From Actinobacteria bacterium OK074 (GTDB lineage: Bacteria; Actinomycetota; Actinomycetes; Streptomycetales; Streptomycetaceae), in the NCBI GenBank assembly GCA_001298575.1, contig LJCV01000099.1, positions 1 through 64,000 on the forward strand: DNA of 64,000 bases, given 5' to 3'. The notes under the pieces are model-generated. The model searched no databases. It was given only the letters and a program-made list of their open reading frames with translations, and was not told the origin of the DNA. The stretch's first letter is position 1. The number at the start of each line of letters is the position of its first letter. This document shows, piece by piece, positions 34,416-43,322 of the stretch. A program made the position numbers and the translations under genes.

Positions 34416-35444
34416 CTACGCCCGGAAGTCCAGCAGCACCTTGCACGCCCGGCTGCGGTCCGCCGCCAGCGCGAACGCCGACTCGGCCTCCCGCAGCGGC
34501 ACCACCGCGCTGATCAGCGCGTCGAACTCGCCCCGCGCCGCGAGCAGTTCGAGCGCCGCGTCGAACTCGGTGTCGAAGCGGAACGCGCCCCGCAGCTCGA
34601 TCTCCCGGCTCACCACCAGGTTCCCCGCGAACGGGCTCTGCCCCGGCGGCAGCATCCCCAGCTGCACCACGACCCCGCCCCGCCGCACCCGCCGCAGACA
34701 CGCGTCGAGCCCCGCCGCCACCCCGGACGCCTCCACGGCCACGTCGACCTCGTCCGGCCACCCCGCATCGTCCGGATCGTCCGCGCGGACGACGGTGTCG
34801 GCGCCCGCGGCGCTCGCGTACGCCAGCGCCGCCGGGAGCAGGTCCGTGACCGTCACCCGGGCCGCGCCCGCGGCTTTGGCCGCCGCCACCACCAGGCAGC
34901 CGATCGGCCCGGCCCCCGTCACCAGCACGTGCCGTCCGGCCACCTCCCCGGCCCGCCGCACCGCGTGCAGGGCCACCGACAGCGGTTCGGCGAGCGCGGC
35001 CCGGCGCGGTTCCAGACCCGCTGGGAGCGCCCTCAACTGCTCGACGGGCACGACCACTTGGGCCGCGAAACCGCCCTGGACGTGCGGGAAGCGGGCCGCG
35101 CTGCCGAGGTAGCGGGTGTCCCGGCACACGTTGCGGTGCCCGGCCGCGCACTCCGGGCACACCCCGCAGGGCGTCGCCGGGTGCACGGCAACCGCCGTAC
35201 CCACCGCGGGAGCCGACGGCTCGGCGGTGCCGTAGCCGACGACGGTGCCGACCACCTCGTGGCCCAGCAGCATCGGTTCCTTGAGGCGGAAGTCGCCGAC
35301 CCCGCCGTGCCGCCAGTAGTGCAGGTCCGAGCCGCACACGCCGCCGTAGCGGACCGCGACCAGTGCCTGTCCGGGAGCGGGCTCCGGGACCGGCAGTTCC
35401 TCGACCCGCAGGTCGTCCTGACCGTGGATCACACACCCCAGCAT
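34416..35444 (-). CDS. idnD: L-idonate 5-dehydrogenase-like zinc dehydrogenase
   Basis: 342-residue MDR dehydrogenase. The catalytic zinc is in GGVCGSDLHYW and GHEVVGTV, the structural zinc Cys in CGVCPECAAGHRNVC, and the Rossmann motif is VTGAGPIGCLVV. GSDLHYWRHGGVGDFRLKEPMLLGHE is the wording seen in L-idonate 5-dehydrogenases. It converts L-idonate to 5-ketogluconate in the pathway that feeds gluconate. I set the start at the ATG at 35444, six bases after GAGGAG. Last gene of the gluconate/idonate operon. Confidence 0.88.
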   Translation of the reverse strand: MLGCVIHGQDDLRVEELPVPEPAPGQALVAVRYGGVCGSDLHYWRHGGVGDFRLKEPMLLGHEVVGTVVGYGTAEPSAPAVGTAVAVHPATPCGVCPECAAGHRNVCRDTRYLGSAARFPHVQGGFAAQVVVPVEQLRALPAGLEPRRAALAEPLSVALHAVRRAGEVAGRHVLVTGAGPIGCLVVAAAKAAGAARVTVTDLLPAALAYASAAGADTVVRADDPDDAGWPDEVDVAVEASGVAAGLDACLRRVRRGGVVVQLGMLPPGQSPFAGNLVVSREIELRGAFRFDTEFDAALELLAARGEFDALISAVVPLREAESAFALAADRSRACKVLLDFRA

Positions 35445-35467
35445 CAGCGTCTCCTCGATGGCGATGG

Positions 35468-36232
35468 TCACAGCACGCTCGTCATGCCGCCGTCGACGTA
35501 CAGCACCTGGCCGCCGACGAAGTCCGCGGCGGGGGAGGCGAGGAAGAGCACCCCGCCCACCAGGTCCTCGGTCCGGCCCCAGCGCCCGGCCGGGGTGCGT
35601 TTGCGCACCCACGCGCTGAACTCCTCGTCGTCCACGAGGGGTTGGGTGAGTTCCGTCTCGATGTACCCCGGGCCCAGGCCGTTGACCTGCACGCCCTGCG
35701 GGCCCCAGTCGGCGCACATGCCCTTGGTGAGCATCTTCAGCGCGCCCTTGGTCGCCGCGTACGGGGCGATGCCGGGGCGGACCACCTCGCTCTGCAGCGA
35801 GCAGATGTTGATGATCTTCCCGTGGCCGCGCCGGGTCATGAACCGGGCCGCCTCCCGGCCCACCAGGAACGCGCTGGTGAGGTTGGTGTCCAGGATGCGG
35901 TGCCAGTCGGCGTCCTTGAACTCAAGCAGCGGGGCCCGCAGTTGCATGCCCGCGTTGTTCACCAGGATGTCCAGCGGGCCGACGCGCTCCTCGATGTCCG
36001 CGACTCCGGCGGAAACTGACGGACCGTCGGTTACGTCGAAGGCCGCCGTGTGCACCTTGCCGCCCGGCAACTCCGCCGCGGCCTTGGCGAGTTGCTCCTC
36101 GTCGCGGCCGTTGAGGACGACCGTGCAGCCGGCCTCGGCGAGCCCGCGCGCCAGCGCGAACCCGATGCCCCGGCTGGAACCGGTGACCAGGGCCGTACGG
36201 CCACTGATGTCGAACAGGGGATGAGCCGTCAT
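35468..36232 (-). CDS. idnO: Gluconate 5-dehydrogenase-like SDR
   Basis: 254-residue SDR: TGSSRGIGFALARGLAEAG, NNAGMQLR, catalytic YAATKGALKMLTKGMCADWGPQGVQVNGLGPGYIETELTQ. The last stretch is typical of gluconate 5-dehydrogenases, which interconvert 5-keto-D-gluconate and D-gluconate. It lies between the permease and idonate dehydrogenase genes on one strand with a 23-base gap to the latter. This gives the two reductive steps from idonate to gluconate. Confidence 0.9.
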   Translation of the reverse strand: MTAHPLFDISGRTALVTGSSRGIGFALARGLAEAGCTVVLNGRDEEQLAKAAAELPGGKVHTAAFDVTDGPSVSAGVADIEERVGPLDILVNNAGMQLRAPLLEFKDADWHRILDTNLTSAFLVGREAARFMTRRGHGKIINICSLQSEVVRPGIAPYAATKGALKMLTKGMCADWGPQGVQVNGLGPGYIETELTQPLVDDEEFSAWVRKRTPAGRWGRTEDLVGGVLFLASPAADFVGGQVLYVDGGMTSVL

Positions 36233-36272
36233 CGTCGTAGAACTCCTAAGTCGCGTGCCCTGACGAGAGGGC

Positions 36273-37670
36273 CTAGATCACCAGGGACAGCAGCAGGACC
36301 AGGCCGCCCGCGACCACGGAGATGATGCACTCCATGACCGACCAGGTCTTGAGGTTCTGGCCGACGCTCAGCCCGAAGTACTCCTTGACCAGCCAGAATC
36401 CGGCGTCGTTGACATGGCTGAAGAAGACCGAGCCCGCGCCGATGGCCAGCACCAGCAGGGCGGTGTGGGTCGTCGACATGTCGGCCGCCAGGGGCGCCAC
36501 CAGGCCCGCGGCCGAGACCGTCGCCACCGTCGCCGAGCCCGTGGCCAGCCGGATCGCCACCGAGATCAGCCAGGCCAGCAGCAGCGCGGGGATCGACCAG
36601 TCCTTGGAGATGTCCAGGATCATCTGTCCGACCCCGGAGTCGATGAGCGTCTGCTTGAAGCCGCCGCCCGCGCCGACGATCAGCAGGATGCCCGCGATCG
36701 GGCCGAGCGACTTCTCGACGGTCTCCGAGAGCCGCTCCTTGGTGAACCCGGCCGCCCGGCCCAGCGTGAACAGGCCCACGAGCACCGCGGCGAGCATCGC
36801 GATCAGCGAGGACCCGGCCACGTCGAAGACCCGCTGCACGGTGTTGGCCGGGTCGTCCACGACGACGTCCACCAGCGCCTTCGACAGCATCAGCACCACC
36901 GGCAGCAGCATGGTGAACAGCGTCGCGCCGAACCCCGGCCGCCGCTCCAGCTCCTCGGAGGCGCGCGGCGGCAGCATCCGGTCCGGCACCGGCACGTCCA
37001 CCCAGCGGGCCGCGACCCGCGAGAACAGCGGCCCCGCGACGATCACCGTGGGGATCGCGACGAGCACGCCGAGCGCGAGCGTGACCCCGAGGTCGGCCTT
37101 GACCGTGTCGACCGCGGCCAGCGGGCCGGGGTGCGGCGGGACCAGGGCGTGCATCACGGACAGGCCCGCGAGCGCCGGGATGCCGATGCGCATCAGGGAG
37201 TGGTTGCCGCGCTTGGCGACCATCAGGACGACCGGGATCAGCAGCACGATCCCGACCTCGAAGAACAGCGGCAGCCCGATCACCGAGGCGATCAGGACCA
37301 TCGCCCACGGCATGGTCCGGCCGCTCGCCCGGGACAGGATGGTGTCGACGATTCTGTCGGCGCCGCCGGAGTCGGAGAGCAGCTTGCCGAGGATCGCGCC
37401 GAGCGCGATCAGCACGCCGACCCCGGCCACGGTCGACCCCAGACCGCTGCCGAAGCTCGTGATGACCTTGTCGAGCGGCGCCCCGGCGAACGCGCCGAGC
37501 GCGAGCGAGCCGATGGTCAGGGAGAGGAAGGCGTGCAGCTTGAAGCGGGTGATGAGCACGACGATGACGGCGATGCCCGCCAGCACGGCGATGCCCAGTT
37601 GAGCGTGGCCCGCCGAGGTGATCGGCGCGGGCGCGTCCGCTGCCAGCAACTCGGCGCTGAGTCTGGTCAC
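36273..37670 (-). CDS. gntP: GntP-family gluconate:H+ symporter
   Basis: 465-residue transporter with about twelve to fourteen helices. Family segments are ALGAILGKLLSDSGGADRIVD, GLPLFFEVGIVLLIPVV, HALVPPHPGPLAAVD and VFFSHVNDAGFWLVKEYFGLSVGQNLKTWSVMECI. GntP members import gluconate and related aldonates. It starts at a GTG at 37670. It sits in the operon between gluconokinase and the SDR. Confidence 0.94.
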   Translation of the reverse strand: MTRLSAELLAADAPAPITSAGHAQLGIAVLAGIAVIVVLITRFKLHAFLSLTIGSLALGAFAGAPLDKVITSFGSGLGSTVAGVGVLIALGAILGKLLSDSGGADRIVDTILSRASGRTMPWAMVLIASVIGLPLFFEVGIVLLIPVVLMVAKRGNHSLMRIGIPALAGLSVMHALVPPHPGPLAAVDTVKADLGVTLALGVLVAIPTVIVAGPLFSRVAARWVDVPVPDRMLPPRASEELERRPGFGATLFTMLLPVVLMLSKALVDVVVDDPANTVQRVFDVAGSSLIAMLAAVLVGLFTLGRAAGFTKERLSETVEKSLGPIAGILLIVGAGGGFKQTLIDSGVGQMILDISKDWSIPALLLAWLISVAIRLATGSATVATVSAAGLVAPLAADMSTTHTALLVLAIGAGSVFFSHVNDAGFWLVKEYFGLSVGQNLKTWSVMECIISVVAGGLVLLLSLVI

Positions 37671-37709
37671 GGGAGAATCCCTTGGGTTGTACGGGAGTTG
37701 GAAGTGCCG

Positions 37710-38231
37710 TTACGACGGCGTGGAGAGCTCCAGGTCCGCCAGCGCGGCAGCGGCCCGCTCGGTGATCTCGGCCGGGCTGCCGGTGACGTCGACGGTGATG
37801 CCCGCCTCGTCCGCGGCCAGCGGCTGGAGCGTGGCGAACTGGGAGTCGAGCAGCGCCGGCGGCATGAAGTGGCCCTGACGGTGTGTCATGCGGTCCTCGA
37901 TCAGGGCCCGTTCACCGCTGAGGTGGACGAAGACGAGGTCCGGGGCGCCGGCCCGCAGCCGGTCGCGGTAGGACCGCTTCAGGGCCGAGCAGCCGACCAC
38001 CCCGCCGAGCCCCCGACGGCCGCCGGCCCAGGCGCCGATCGCGTCGAGCCAGGGCAGCCGGTCCGCGTCGTCCAGCGGCGTACCGGCGGACATCTTGGCG
38101 ATGTTGGCCGGCGGATGGAAGTCGTCGCCGTCGGCGTACGGCACGCCGAGCCGGGCCGCGAGCAGGGGACCGATGGTGGTCTTGCCCGTACCGGCGACGC
38201 CCATGACCACGACGACGTGGGGGGTACTCAT
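37710..38231 (-). CDS. gntK: Gluconokinase
   Basis: 173-residue ATP-dependent kinase making 6-phosphogluconate. Walker A is VMGVAGTGKTTIG, then the substrate loop YADGDDFHPPANIAKMSAGTPLDDADRLPWL and GGVVGCSALKRSYRDRLR, which is diagnostic of GntK. The ATG is at 38231. It is the first gene of the operon that includes gntP and the two dehydrogenases, and is divergent from the GntR-type regulator. Confidence 0.96.
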   Translation of the reverse strand: MSTPHVVVVMGVAGTGKTTIGPLLAARLGVPYADGDDFHPPANIAKMSAGTPLDDADRLPWLDAIGAWAGGRRGLGGVVGCSALKRSYRDRLRAGAPDLVFVHLSGERALIEDRMTHRQGHFMPPALLDSQFATLQPLAADEAGITVDVTGSPAEITERAAAALADLELSTPS

Positions 38232-38368
38232 CGCTGCCTCGCTGTCTCGCTGTCTGCGGGCCTCCGGCGTCGACCCGGGGCCGCGGCCCCGGCGCCGACC
38301 TGACGCCAACCTGATGTCGCCCCACTGAAACCGATTAGGTACGACGAATTCAAGCCCCCGACACAAAT

Positions 38369-38379
38369 AAGTCTGACTT
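38369..38379. promoter_or_regulatory. Candidate GntR/FadR-type operator
   Basis: AAGTC-T-GACTT, a perfect 11-bp palindrome containing GT-N3-AC, the core bound by many FadR-subfamily GntR regulators. It lies 35 bases before the regulator start, in the intergenic region shared with gntK. Confidence 0.6.
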
Positions 38380-38413
38380 TTTCTCGGAGTGATCCATCTC
38401 GTACTCTGAGTGC

Positions 38414-39115
38414 ATGAGCACACCGGGCCGAGGGCTGCACGGTCGCGTACTGGAGTCTCTCGGGCCTGCCATCACCGCGGGCGAGTACCCGCCGGGCAGC
38501 GTGCTGCGCACCGACGAACTCGTCCAGGAGTTCGACGTGTCACGGTCGGTGATGCGCGAGGTGGTGCGCGTCCTGGAGTCCATGCACCTGGTCGAGTCCC
38601 GCCGCCGGGTCGGCGTGACGGTCCGCCCCCGGGCCGAGTGGAACGTCTACGACCCCCAGGTCATCCGCTGGCGGCTGGCCGGCGCCGACCGCCCGCACCA
38701 GCTGCGCTCCCTGACCGTGCTGCGCTCGGCGATCGAACCCGCCGCCGCGGGCCTTGCCGCGAAGTACGCCACGGCCGCGCACTGCGCCGAGCTGACCGAG
38801 TGCGCGCTGGGCCTGGTGGCCACCTCGCGCGGCCAGCAGCTGGAGCAGTACCTCGTGCACGACGTGGCGTTCCACCGGGTGATCCTGAACGCGTCGGGCA
38901 ACGAGATGTTCGCCCGCCTCGGCGACGTCGTCGAGGAGGTGCTCGCGGGCCGCACCCACCACGCGGTCATGTTCGAGGACCCCGACCCCGCCGCCGTCAC
39001 CCTCCACGTCCAGGTCGCCGAGGCGGTCCGCGCGGGCGACGCGGTCCGGGCGGAGCGGCTGACCCGCGAGATCACCGTCGGCGCACTCCAGGAACTCGAC
39101 ATCCTGGCACCCTGA
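38414..39115 (+). CDS. FadR-subfamily GntR regulator of gluconate genes
   Basis: 233 residues. The N-terminal winged HTH is ITAGEYPPGSVLRTDELVQEFDVSRSVMREVVRVLESMHLVESRRRVGV. The all-helical FCD ligand domain has metal-binding-type residues in YLVHDVAFHRVILNASGN and HVQVAEAVRAGDA. It is divergent from gntK-gntP-idnO-idnD and is very likely the gluconate-responsive repressor of that operon. The last codons lie in a tandem duplication (39100-39140). Confidence 0.93.
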   Translation: MSTPGRGLHGRVLESLGPAITAGEYPPGSVLRTDELVQEFDVSRSVMREVVRVLESMHLVESRRRVGVTVRPRAEWNVYDPQVIRWRLAGADRPHQLRSLTVLRSAIEPAAAGLAAKYATAAHCAELTECALGLVATSRGQQLEQYLVHDVAFHRVILNASGNEMFARLGDVVEEVLAGRTHHAVMFEDPDPAAVTLHVQVAEAVRAGDAVRAERLTREITVGALQELDILAP

Positions 39116-39140
39116 ACGCCGGCATCCTGGCACCCTGAAC
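39100..39140. repeat. Tandem duplication across the regulator's stop codon
   Basis: The 18-base core CATCCTGGCACCCTGAAC occurs at 39100-39117 and 39123-39140. It includes the last codons and the TGA of the GntR gene. The period of 23 puts the copy out of frame. Confidence 0.88.
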
Positions 39141-39199
39141 TCCGGCGCGCGGCACGGCGGTTGTGCGGTTTCCGGGCGGCGAAACCGCCGTTGCCCGAC

Positions 39200-39604
39200 C
39201 TACTCGACGAAGTCGCCGTCGACGTACACCCACGCCCCGTCCACCCGCTCGAACCGGCTCCGCTCGTGCAGGCCGCCGCCCCGGTAGGAGGCGCGGAAGG
39301 TCACGGTCCCGGTGGCGTGGAACGCCGACCCGTCCGCCGTCGCCAGCACCTCAAGCCCGGTCCACCGCGTCCCGGGGTCCAGCTCCAGCCGCGCGGGCCG
39401 CGTCCGCGGATGCCAGGTGCGCAGCAGATAGGCCGCGTCGAGCCGGACGAAGGCGCTGTAGCGCGACCGCATGAGCGCCTCGGCGGTGGGGGCGGCGGCC
39501 GAACCCGAGTGGAAGCGGCCACAGCACGCCTGGTAGGGGGCGGGGAGGCCGCAGGGGCAGGTGGTGGCCGCCGGGGGCCTGGGGCGTGCGGGGCGTCGGG
39601 GCAT
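39200..39604 (-). CDS. YchJ family protein (UPF0225)
   Basis: 134 residues. It opens with a SEC-C zinc motif, [17 protein letters not shown], followed by the YchJ NTF2-like domain ([28 protein letters not shown] ... [16 protein letters not shown]). SEC-C motifs bind zinc and often mediate protein contacts; the cellular role is unknown. The start at 39604 removes three residues compared with the ATG at 39613. It converges with the GntR gene. Confidence 0.9.
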   Translation of the reverse strand: MPRRPARPRPPAATTCPCGLPAPYQACCGRFHSGSAAAPTAEALMRSRYSAFVRLDAAYLLRTWHPRTRPARLELDPGTRWTGLEVLATADGSAFHATGTVTFRASYRGGGLHERSRFERVDGAWVYVDGDFVE

Positions 39605-39671
39605 GGGGATCATTGTGCCCGGCGGGCGCGGTCCGTCCCCCGCCCACGACGGGCAGGCCGTACGACGACGG

Positions 39672-39708
39672 CGGCGACGGCCGGGTGGAGTGCACCCGGC
39701 CGCCGCCG
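39672..39708. terminator. Terminator hairpin after the glutamic peptidase
   Basis: 16-bp stem with one mismatch (39672-39687 with 39693-39708), loop GAGTG, 24 bases downstream of the peptidase stop on the minus strand. Confidence 0.7.
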
Positions 39709-39731
39709 CGCCGATGGGGAGGGGGAGCCGG

Positions 39732-40535
39732 TCAGCTGGACTTCCAGACGTCCGCGAACGCCCCGCCCGATATCGAGCCCGGCAGCGCCCGGGTCGTCGA
39801 GCCGCTGCTGCTGACCATGGTGATCGAGTTGGGGGAGTAGGTGTCGAGGTTGTTGCCGTTGGACTTGGCACCGGTGAAGTTGACCGTGCCGAAGTTGGCG
39901 AGCTTGGCGACCGAGCCGTTGACCTCGGGGGCCTCCGCGATGACCTCGGCGGAGGCGTTCTTGAAGCCGGAGGAGCCGGCGTGCGTGGTGGACTTCGACC
40001 AGCCCTGGGTGGAGTCCGCGAGGGTCATGACGAAGTTGGTGCCGTTGTAGGTCACCGTGGCCGTGAACTTGTCGCCGCCGGCCACCGTCACGCCCGAGTA
40101 CGCGCTCTCGGAGGCGGGCAGCACCTCCCACCAGGCGCCGTACGTGGCCTTGCCGTTGATGCAGTCGGCCTCGGTGCCGGTCTGTTCGAGGGCGGAGTTG
40201 CTGTAGCCGTCGAGGCCGACCCAGAAGGAGGAGTACGTGGTGGCCGAACCGCAGGTGACGCTCGGCTGGGTCCAGGACGTGGTCACCGAGGTGTACGCGC
40301 CGGAGGAGCCGGTGGCCGCGTAGCCGGACCAGTTGGTCGACGACACGCTGTCGTTGGTCTTGCCGGACTGCGTCAGCCCGTGCGACGCGTGGCTCTCGTG
40401 GCTGGCGATGGCCTGGGTGAGCTGGGCGGGGGTGTTGGTGGTGTGCGGCGTGGCGGCCAGCGCGGGGGTGGCGAGGGCGGCGCCGAGTGCGGCGGTGGTG
40501 GCGACGACGAAGCTGGCGGCGGTTCTCACGGACAT
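39732..40535 (-). CDS. Secreted G1-family glutamic endopeptidase
   Basis: 267 residues. An N-terminal signal peptide ([20 protein letters not shown]) and a short propeptide rich in Ser/His precede the eqolisin fold: [25 protein letters not shown]. The catalytic Gln is in [10 protein letters not shown] and the catalytic Glu in [13 protein letters not shown]. Enzymes of this family are acid-active extracellular proteases, first known in fungi and also present in actinobacteria. A hairpin follows the stop. It is divergent from the HTH regulator at 40.8 kb across 230 bases. Confidence 0.93.
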   Translation of the reverse strand: MSVRTAASFVVATTAALGAALATPALAATPHTTNTPAQLTQAIASHESHASHGLTQSGKTNDSVSSTNWSGYAATGSSGAYTSVTTSWTQPSVTCGSATTYSSFWVGLDGYSNSALEQTGTEADCINGKATYGAWWEVLPASESAYSGVTVAGGDKFTATVTYNGTNFVMTLADSTQGWSKSTTHAGSSGFKNASAEVIAEAPEVNGSVAKLANFGTVNFTGAKSNGNNLDTYSPNSITMVSSSGSTTRALPGSISGGAFADVWKSS

Positions 40536-40768
40536 GGCTCTCCGTCACTCAAGTGGTGGGGGTGTCCCGCCTGGACCGGTGTGGGTGATCTCCGGTGGCG
40601 GTGAACAGAAGCTTCCGCGCCCCTTCATGGCCATGGCAAGAAGGGCAAGAGCCTTCAGTCTTGCGGGAATTGATGCCGCAACAGACCTGAAATCTCACAG
40701 GACCGGTCAACTCTGATCAAACTTCCGGGCAATTGTCTTCCACTCTGCGGTGACCATGACATGAGCTG

Positions 40769-41872
40769 GTGCCCGTGAGTTCCAGACCCGAGACCATCGA
40801 GCCACGGACGAGACAGCCGGAACAGACCGAACAGATCAGGCAGACCGAACAGGTCAGACAGACCGAACAGGTCAAGCAGGCGGAACGCGTAGGGCAGGCG
40901 ACGGCGCAGGCGCTGCCGCCCCAGGCACAGCTCGCCCGGCTGCTGCGCGAAGGGCCCTTCCACGAGGCCCTGCGGGCTGCCATCGCCGCCAGCGGACTGA
41001 GCCTGGACCGGATCCAGGTCCGACTGCGGCGCATGGGCAGACCCGTCGCACCCGCCACCCTCAGCTCCTGGCAGTCCGGCCGCTACCGGCCCGAACGCCA
41101 ACAGTCACTGGCCGCACTCGCCGCCCTGGAAGCCGTACTGCGGCTGCCGCCCGGCGCACTCAAGGACCTGCTCGGCCCGCCCCGCCCCCGCGGTCGCTGG
41201 CTCCCGCCGCACCCGGACCACGCGGGGCTCGCCCAGGCGTGGTCGGGCCACCGTCCCATCAGCGAAGCCCTGCACACGCTCGACACCCGCTGGGACGAGA
41301 CCCTGACCCGGCTCAGCATCCACAACCGCCTCGAAGTCGACGCCGACCGGCGCGTCCGGGCCATGTCGAGCCGCCGCCTGCTGCGCGCCGAGGCCGACGG
41401 CGCCGACCGCTGGATCGCCCTGTACCGCCTCGACACCCCCGGCCCCCTCCCGCGCATCCGCCTGGCGGCGCCCGGCCGGCTCGGCAGCGTCGTCGAGATG
41501 CCGGAGGACGGCCTGGTCGTGGCGGAGCTGCTCTTCGACCGCCCCCTGGCGCGCGGCGAGACGGTCATCGTCGAGTACACCGTCGAGCACCGCGACCCCC
41601 GGCCGTTCTCGCAGTGCATGGAGACCGCCATCCACGTCCCCATGCGCGAGCACCTCCTCGAAGTCCGCTTCGACCCGGCCGCCCTGCCGCGCGCCTGCTA
41701 CTCCTTCCGCACCCCCGGCCTCGACGACCTCACCGAACCCCCCGTCCCCGCCCGGGCCTCGGGCCACCCCCACCGCGAACAACGCCTCCGCCTCGACGCC
41801 TCCGGCTCGGTCCACGCGGTGGCCCTGGCGGCGGGGGCGTGCCGGTTCGGCATCCGGTGGGTGTGGGACTGA
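40769..41872 (+). CDS. Helix-turn-helix regulator with hexapeptide repeats
   Basis: 367 residues. After a short N-terminus come four six-residue repeats (TEQIRQ, TEQVRQ, TEQVKQ, AERVGQ), likely a short charged helix or coiled coil. A helix-turn-helix follows (ALRAAIAASGLSLDRIQVRLRRMGRPVAPATLSSWQSGRYRPE), then a C-terminal beta-rich domain of about 200 residues with YRLDTPGPLPRIRLAAPGRLG and ETVIVEYTVEHRD. It is a Streptomyces protein type without known function. A GTG at 40769 or 40775 may start it. Confidence 0.78.
   Translation: MPVSSRPETIEPRTRQPEQTEQIRQTEQVRQTEQVKQAERVGQATAQALPPQAQLARLLREGPFHEALRAAIAASGLSLDRIQVRLRRMGRPVAPATLSSWQSGRYRPERQQSLAALAALEAVLRLPPGALKDLLGPPRPRGRWLPPHPDHAGLAQAWSGHRPISEALHTLDTRWDETLTRLSIHNRLEVDADRRVRAMSSRRLLRAEADGADRWIALYRLDTPGPLPRIRLAAPGRLGSVVEMPEDGLVVAELLFDRPLARGETVIVEYTVEHRDPRPFSQCMETAIHVPMREHLLEVRFDPAALPRACYSFRTPGLDDLTEPPVPARASGHPHREQRLRLDASGSVHAVALAAGACRFGIRWVWD
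40826..40897 (+). repeat. Four 18-bp coding repeats
   Basis: Units 40826-40843, 40844-40861, 40862-40879 and the more diverged 40880-40897. They encode the TEQxxQ hexapeptides of the HTH regulator. Confidence 0.85.
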
Positions 41873-41901
41873 GCCGACGGCTCGGGGGGCCTCAGCCCGT
41901 A

Positions 41902-41953
41902 CGCCCAAATCCGTACGTCTCAACCCGTCGCCCAAGTCCGTACGTCTCAACCC
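41902..41953. repeat. 27-base period direct repeat between convergent genes
   Basis: CGCCCAARTCCGTACGTCTC then AACCC, at 41902-41926 and 41929-41953, one base different. A third partial unit continues to about 41967. It lies between the HTH regulator and the RraA-like gene. Confidence 0.8.
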
Positions 41954-41960
41954 CTACGCC

Positions 41961-42584
41961 TCAACCCGTGAAACCCGCCTCGCTCAACGCCTTCGCGATG
42001 CGCGCGCGGTGGTTCGCCTCCCACGCGTCGAGGGACTCCTCGGCCTCCTTCGCGAGCTTCGCGCGCGCGGCGGCCAGGATCTCCTCGGCGCGGCCCGCGG
42101 GCGTGACGACGACGCCCTCCTCGTCGGCCACCACGACATCCCCCGGCCGTACCAGCACCCCGCCGCACGTCACCGGCTCGCCGAGCGACCCGATCGCCGT
42201 CTTCGTGCCCGGGATCGGGACGACACCCCGGGCGAAGAGCGGGAAGCCCGCCTCGCGCACCTCGGCCACGTCCCGGATGACGCCGTCGAGCACGAAGGCC
42301 GCGACCCCGTTGCGCTGTGCGACGGCACACACGTTGCCGCCGGCCAGCGCGTAGTCCAGGTCGCCCGACTCGACGACGATCACCGCACCGGGCTCGGCGC
42401 GGTAGATCGCCGCGTGCAGCATGAGGTTGTCGCCGGGAGGGCACCGCACGGTGTACGCGGGTCCCGCGACGCGGGGCACCGGGGTCCACAGCGGCCGGAT
42501 GCCGATGTCCATGACCTGCGCGCGCGGCAGCAGATCGCCGAGGGTGGTCGGCGGGACGTCCTTGAATGCGCTGATGTCGCTCAT
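41961..42584 (-). CDS. RraA-like protein
   Basis: 207 residues of the RraA/dimethylmenaquinone-methyltransferase-like fold. The core LDYALAGGNVCAVAQRNGVAAFVLDGVIRDVAEVREAGFPLFARG holds the GGN and DG-x-RD motif that in aldolase members (4-hydroxy-4-methyl-2-oxoglutarate/oxaloacetate decarboxylase) binds metal and pyruvate. It could therefore be an HMG-type aldolase rather than an RNase E inhibitor. The response regulator upstream on the same strand may be related: CitB-like regulators often control organic-acid metabolism. Confidence 0.85.
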   Translation of the reverse strand: MSDISAFKDVPPTTLGDLLPRAQVMDIGIRPLWTPVPRVAGPAYTVRCPPGDNLMLHAAIYRAEPGAVIVVESGDLDYALAGGNVCAVAQRNGVAAFVLDGVIRDVAEVREAGFPLFARGVVPIPGTKTAIGSLGEPVTCGGVLVRPGDVVVADEEGVVVTPAGRAEEILAAARAKLAKEAEESLDAWEANHRARIAKALSEAGFTG

Positions 42585-42641
42585 GACTTCCTTGGTGTCT
42601 TCCCTGCTGTCTTCGCTGTCTTCTTGTGTGTCTCACGGGTG

Positions 42642-43322
42642 TCACATGCCGGAGTACATGTGCTCCGGCCGCCCGCTGTCGCCGTAGCGCAGGGTGAGCC
42701 GCAACTTGCCCGTCTCCTCCAGGTACTTGAGGTAGCGCTGGGCCGTGGACCGGCTGACCCGGGCCTGTTCGGAGACCTCCTGTGCCGAGATCTGGTGCTG
42801 CGCCTGGGCGACGATCCGGCAGATCCGGTCGGCGGTGCGCTCCGAGAACCCCTTGGGCAGGGCGCTGTCGGGGTCGGGGGCCCGTAACGCGTTGAGCATG
42901 CGGTCGATACGGCGCTGGTCCAGCTCCGCGGTGCCGAGTGTCGAGCGCAGCTGTGCGTAGGCGTGCAGCTTGGCCCGCAGGCCCTCCTGGGTGAAGGGTT
43001 TCACGACGTAGTGCAGGACCCCGGCGCGCAGCGCGTCCCGTACCAGGTCGGAGCCGCGGTCCGCGGTCACCATGATCGCGTCAATGTCGTAGCCGTGCCG
43101 GCGCAGCCGCCAGATCAGGGACAGCCCGCTCTCGTCCGGCAGATGGTGGTCGAGCAGGAGCAGATCGACCCCGCCGCGCTCGACGGCGGCGAAGGCATCG
43201 GGCGCGCTGTGCGCGATGCCCGCGACCTGGAACCCCGGCATCTGGGACACGTAGTGCGCGTTGATCTTCGCCACGTGGACGTCGTCGTCCACGACGAGTA
43301 CCCCGATCCCCCCGGCCCTCAT
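42642..43322 (-). CDS. CitB/DpiA-type response regulator, orphan
   Basis: 226 residues. The receiver domain has the acidic pocket VLVVDDDVHV, phosphoacceptor Asp in LLLLDHHLPDESGLS, Thr in VTADRG and Lys in VVKPF. A helical linker leads to the DNA-binding domain ISAQEVSEQARVSRSTAQRYLKYLEETGKL, typical of CitB/DcuR regulators of C4-dicarboxylate and citrate use. I see no sensor kinase beside it; the next gene upstream is an HNH protein. The RraA-like gene 57 bases downstream may be a target or share the operon. Confidence 0.92.
   Translation of the reverse strand: MRAGGIGVLVVDDDVHVAKINAHYVSQMPGFQVAGIAHSAPDAFAAVERGGVDLLLLDHHLPDESGLSLIWRLRRHGYDIDAIMVTADRGSDLVRDALRAGVLHYVVKPFTQEGLRAKLHAYAQLRSTLGTAELDQRRIDRMLNALRAPDPDSALPKGFSERTADRICRIVAQAQHQISAQEVSEQARVSRSTAQRYLKYLEETGKLRLTLRYGDSGRPEHMYSGM

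Noticed and set aside
41961..42584. Regulator of RNase E (RraA)
   Set aside because: Most proteins of this fold outside proteobacteria are aldolases or of unknown function, so I call it only RraA-like.
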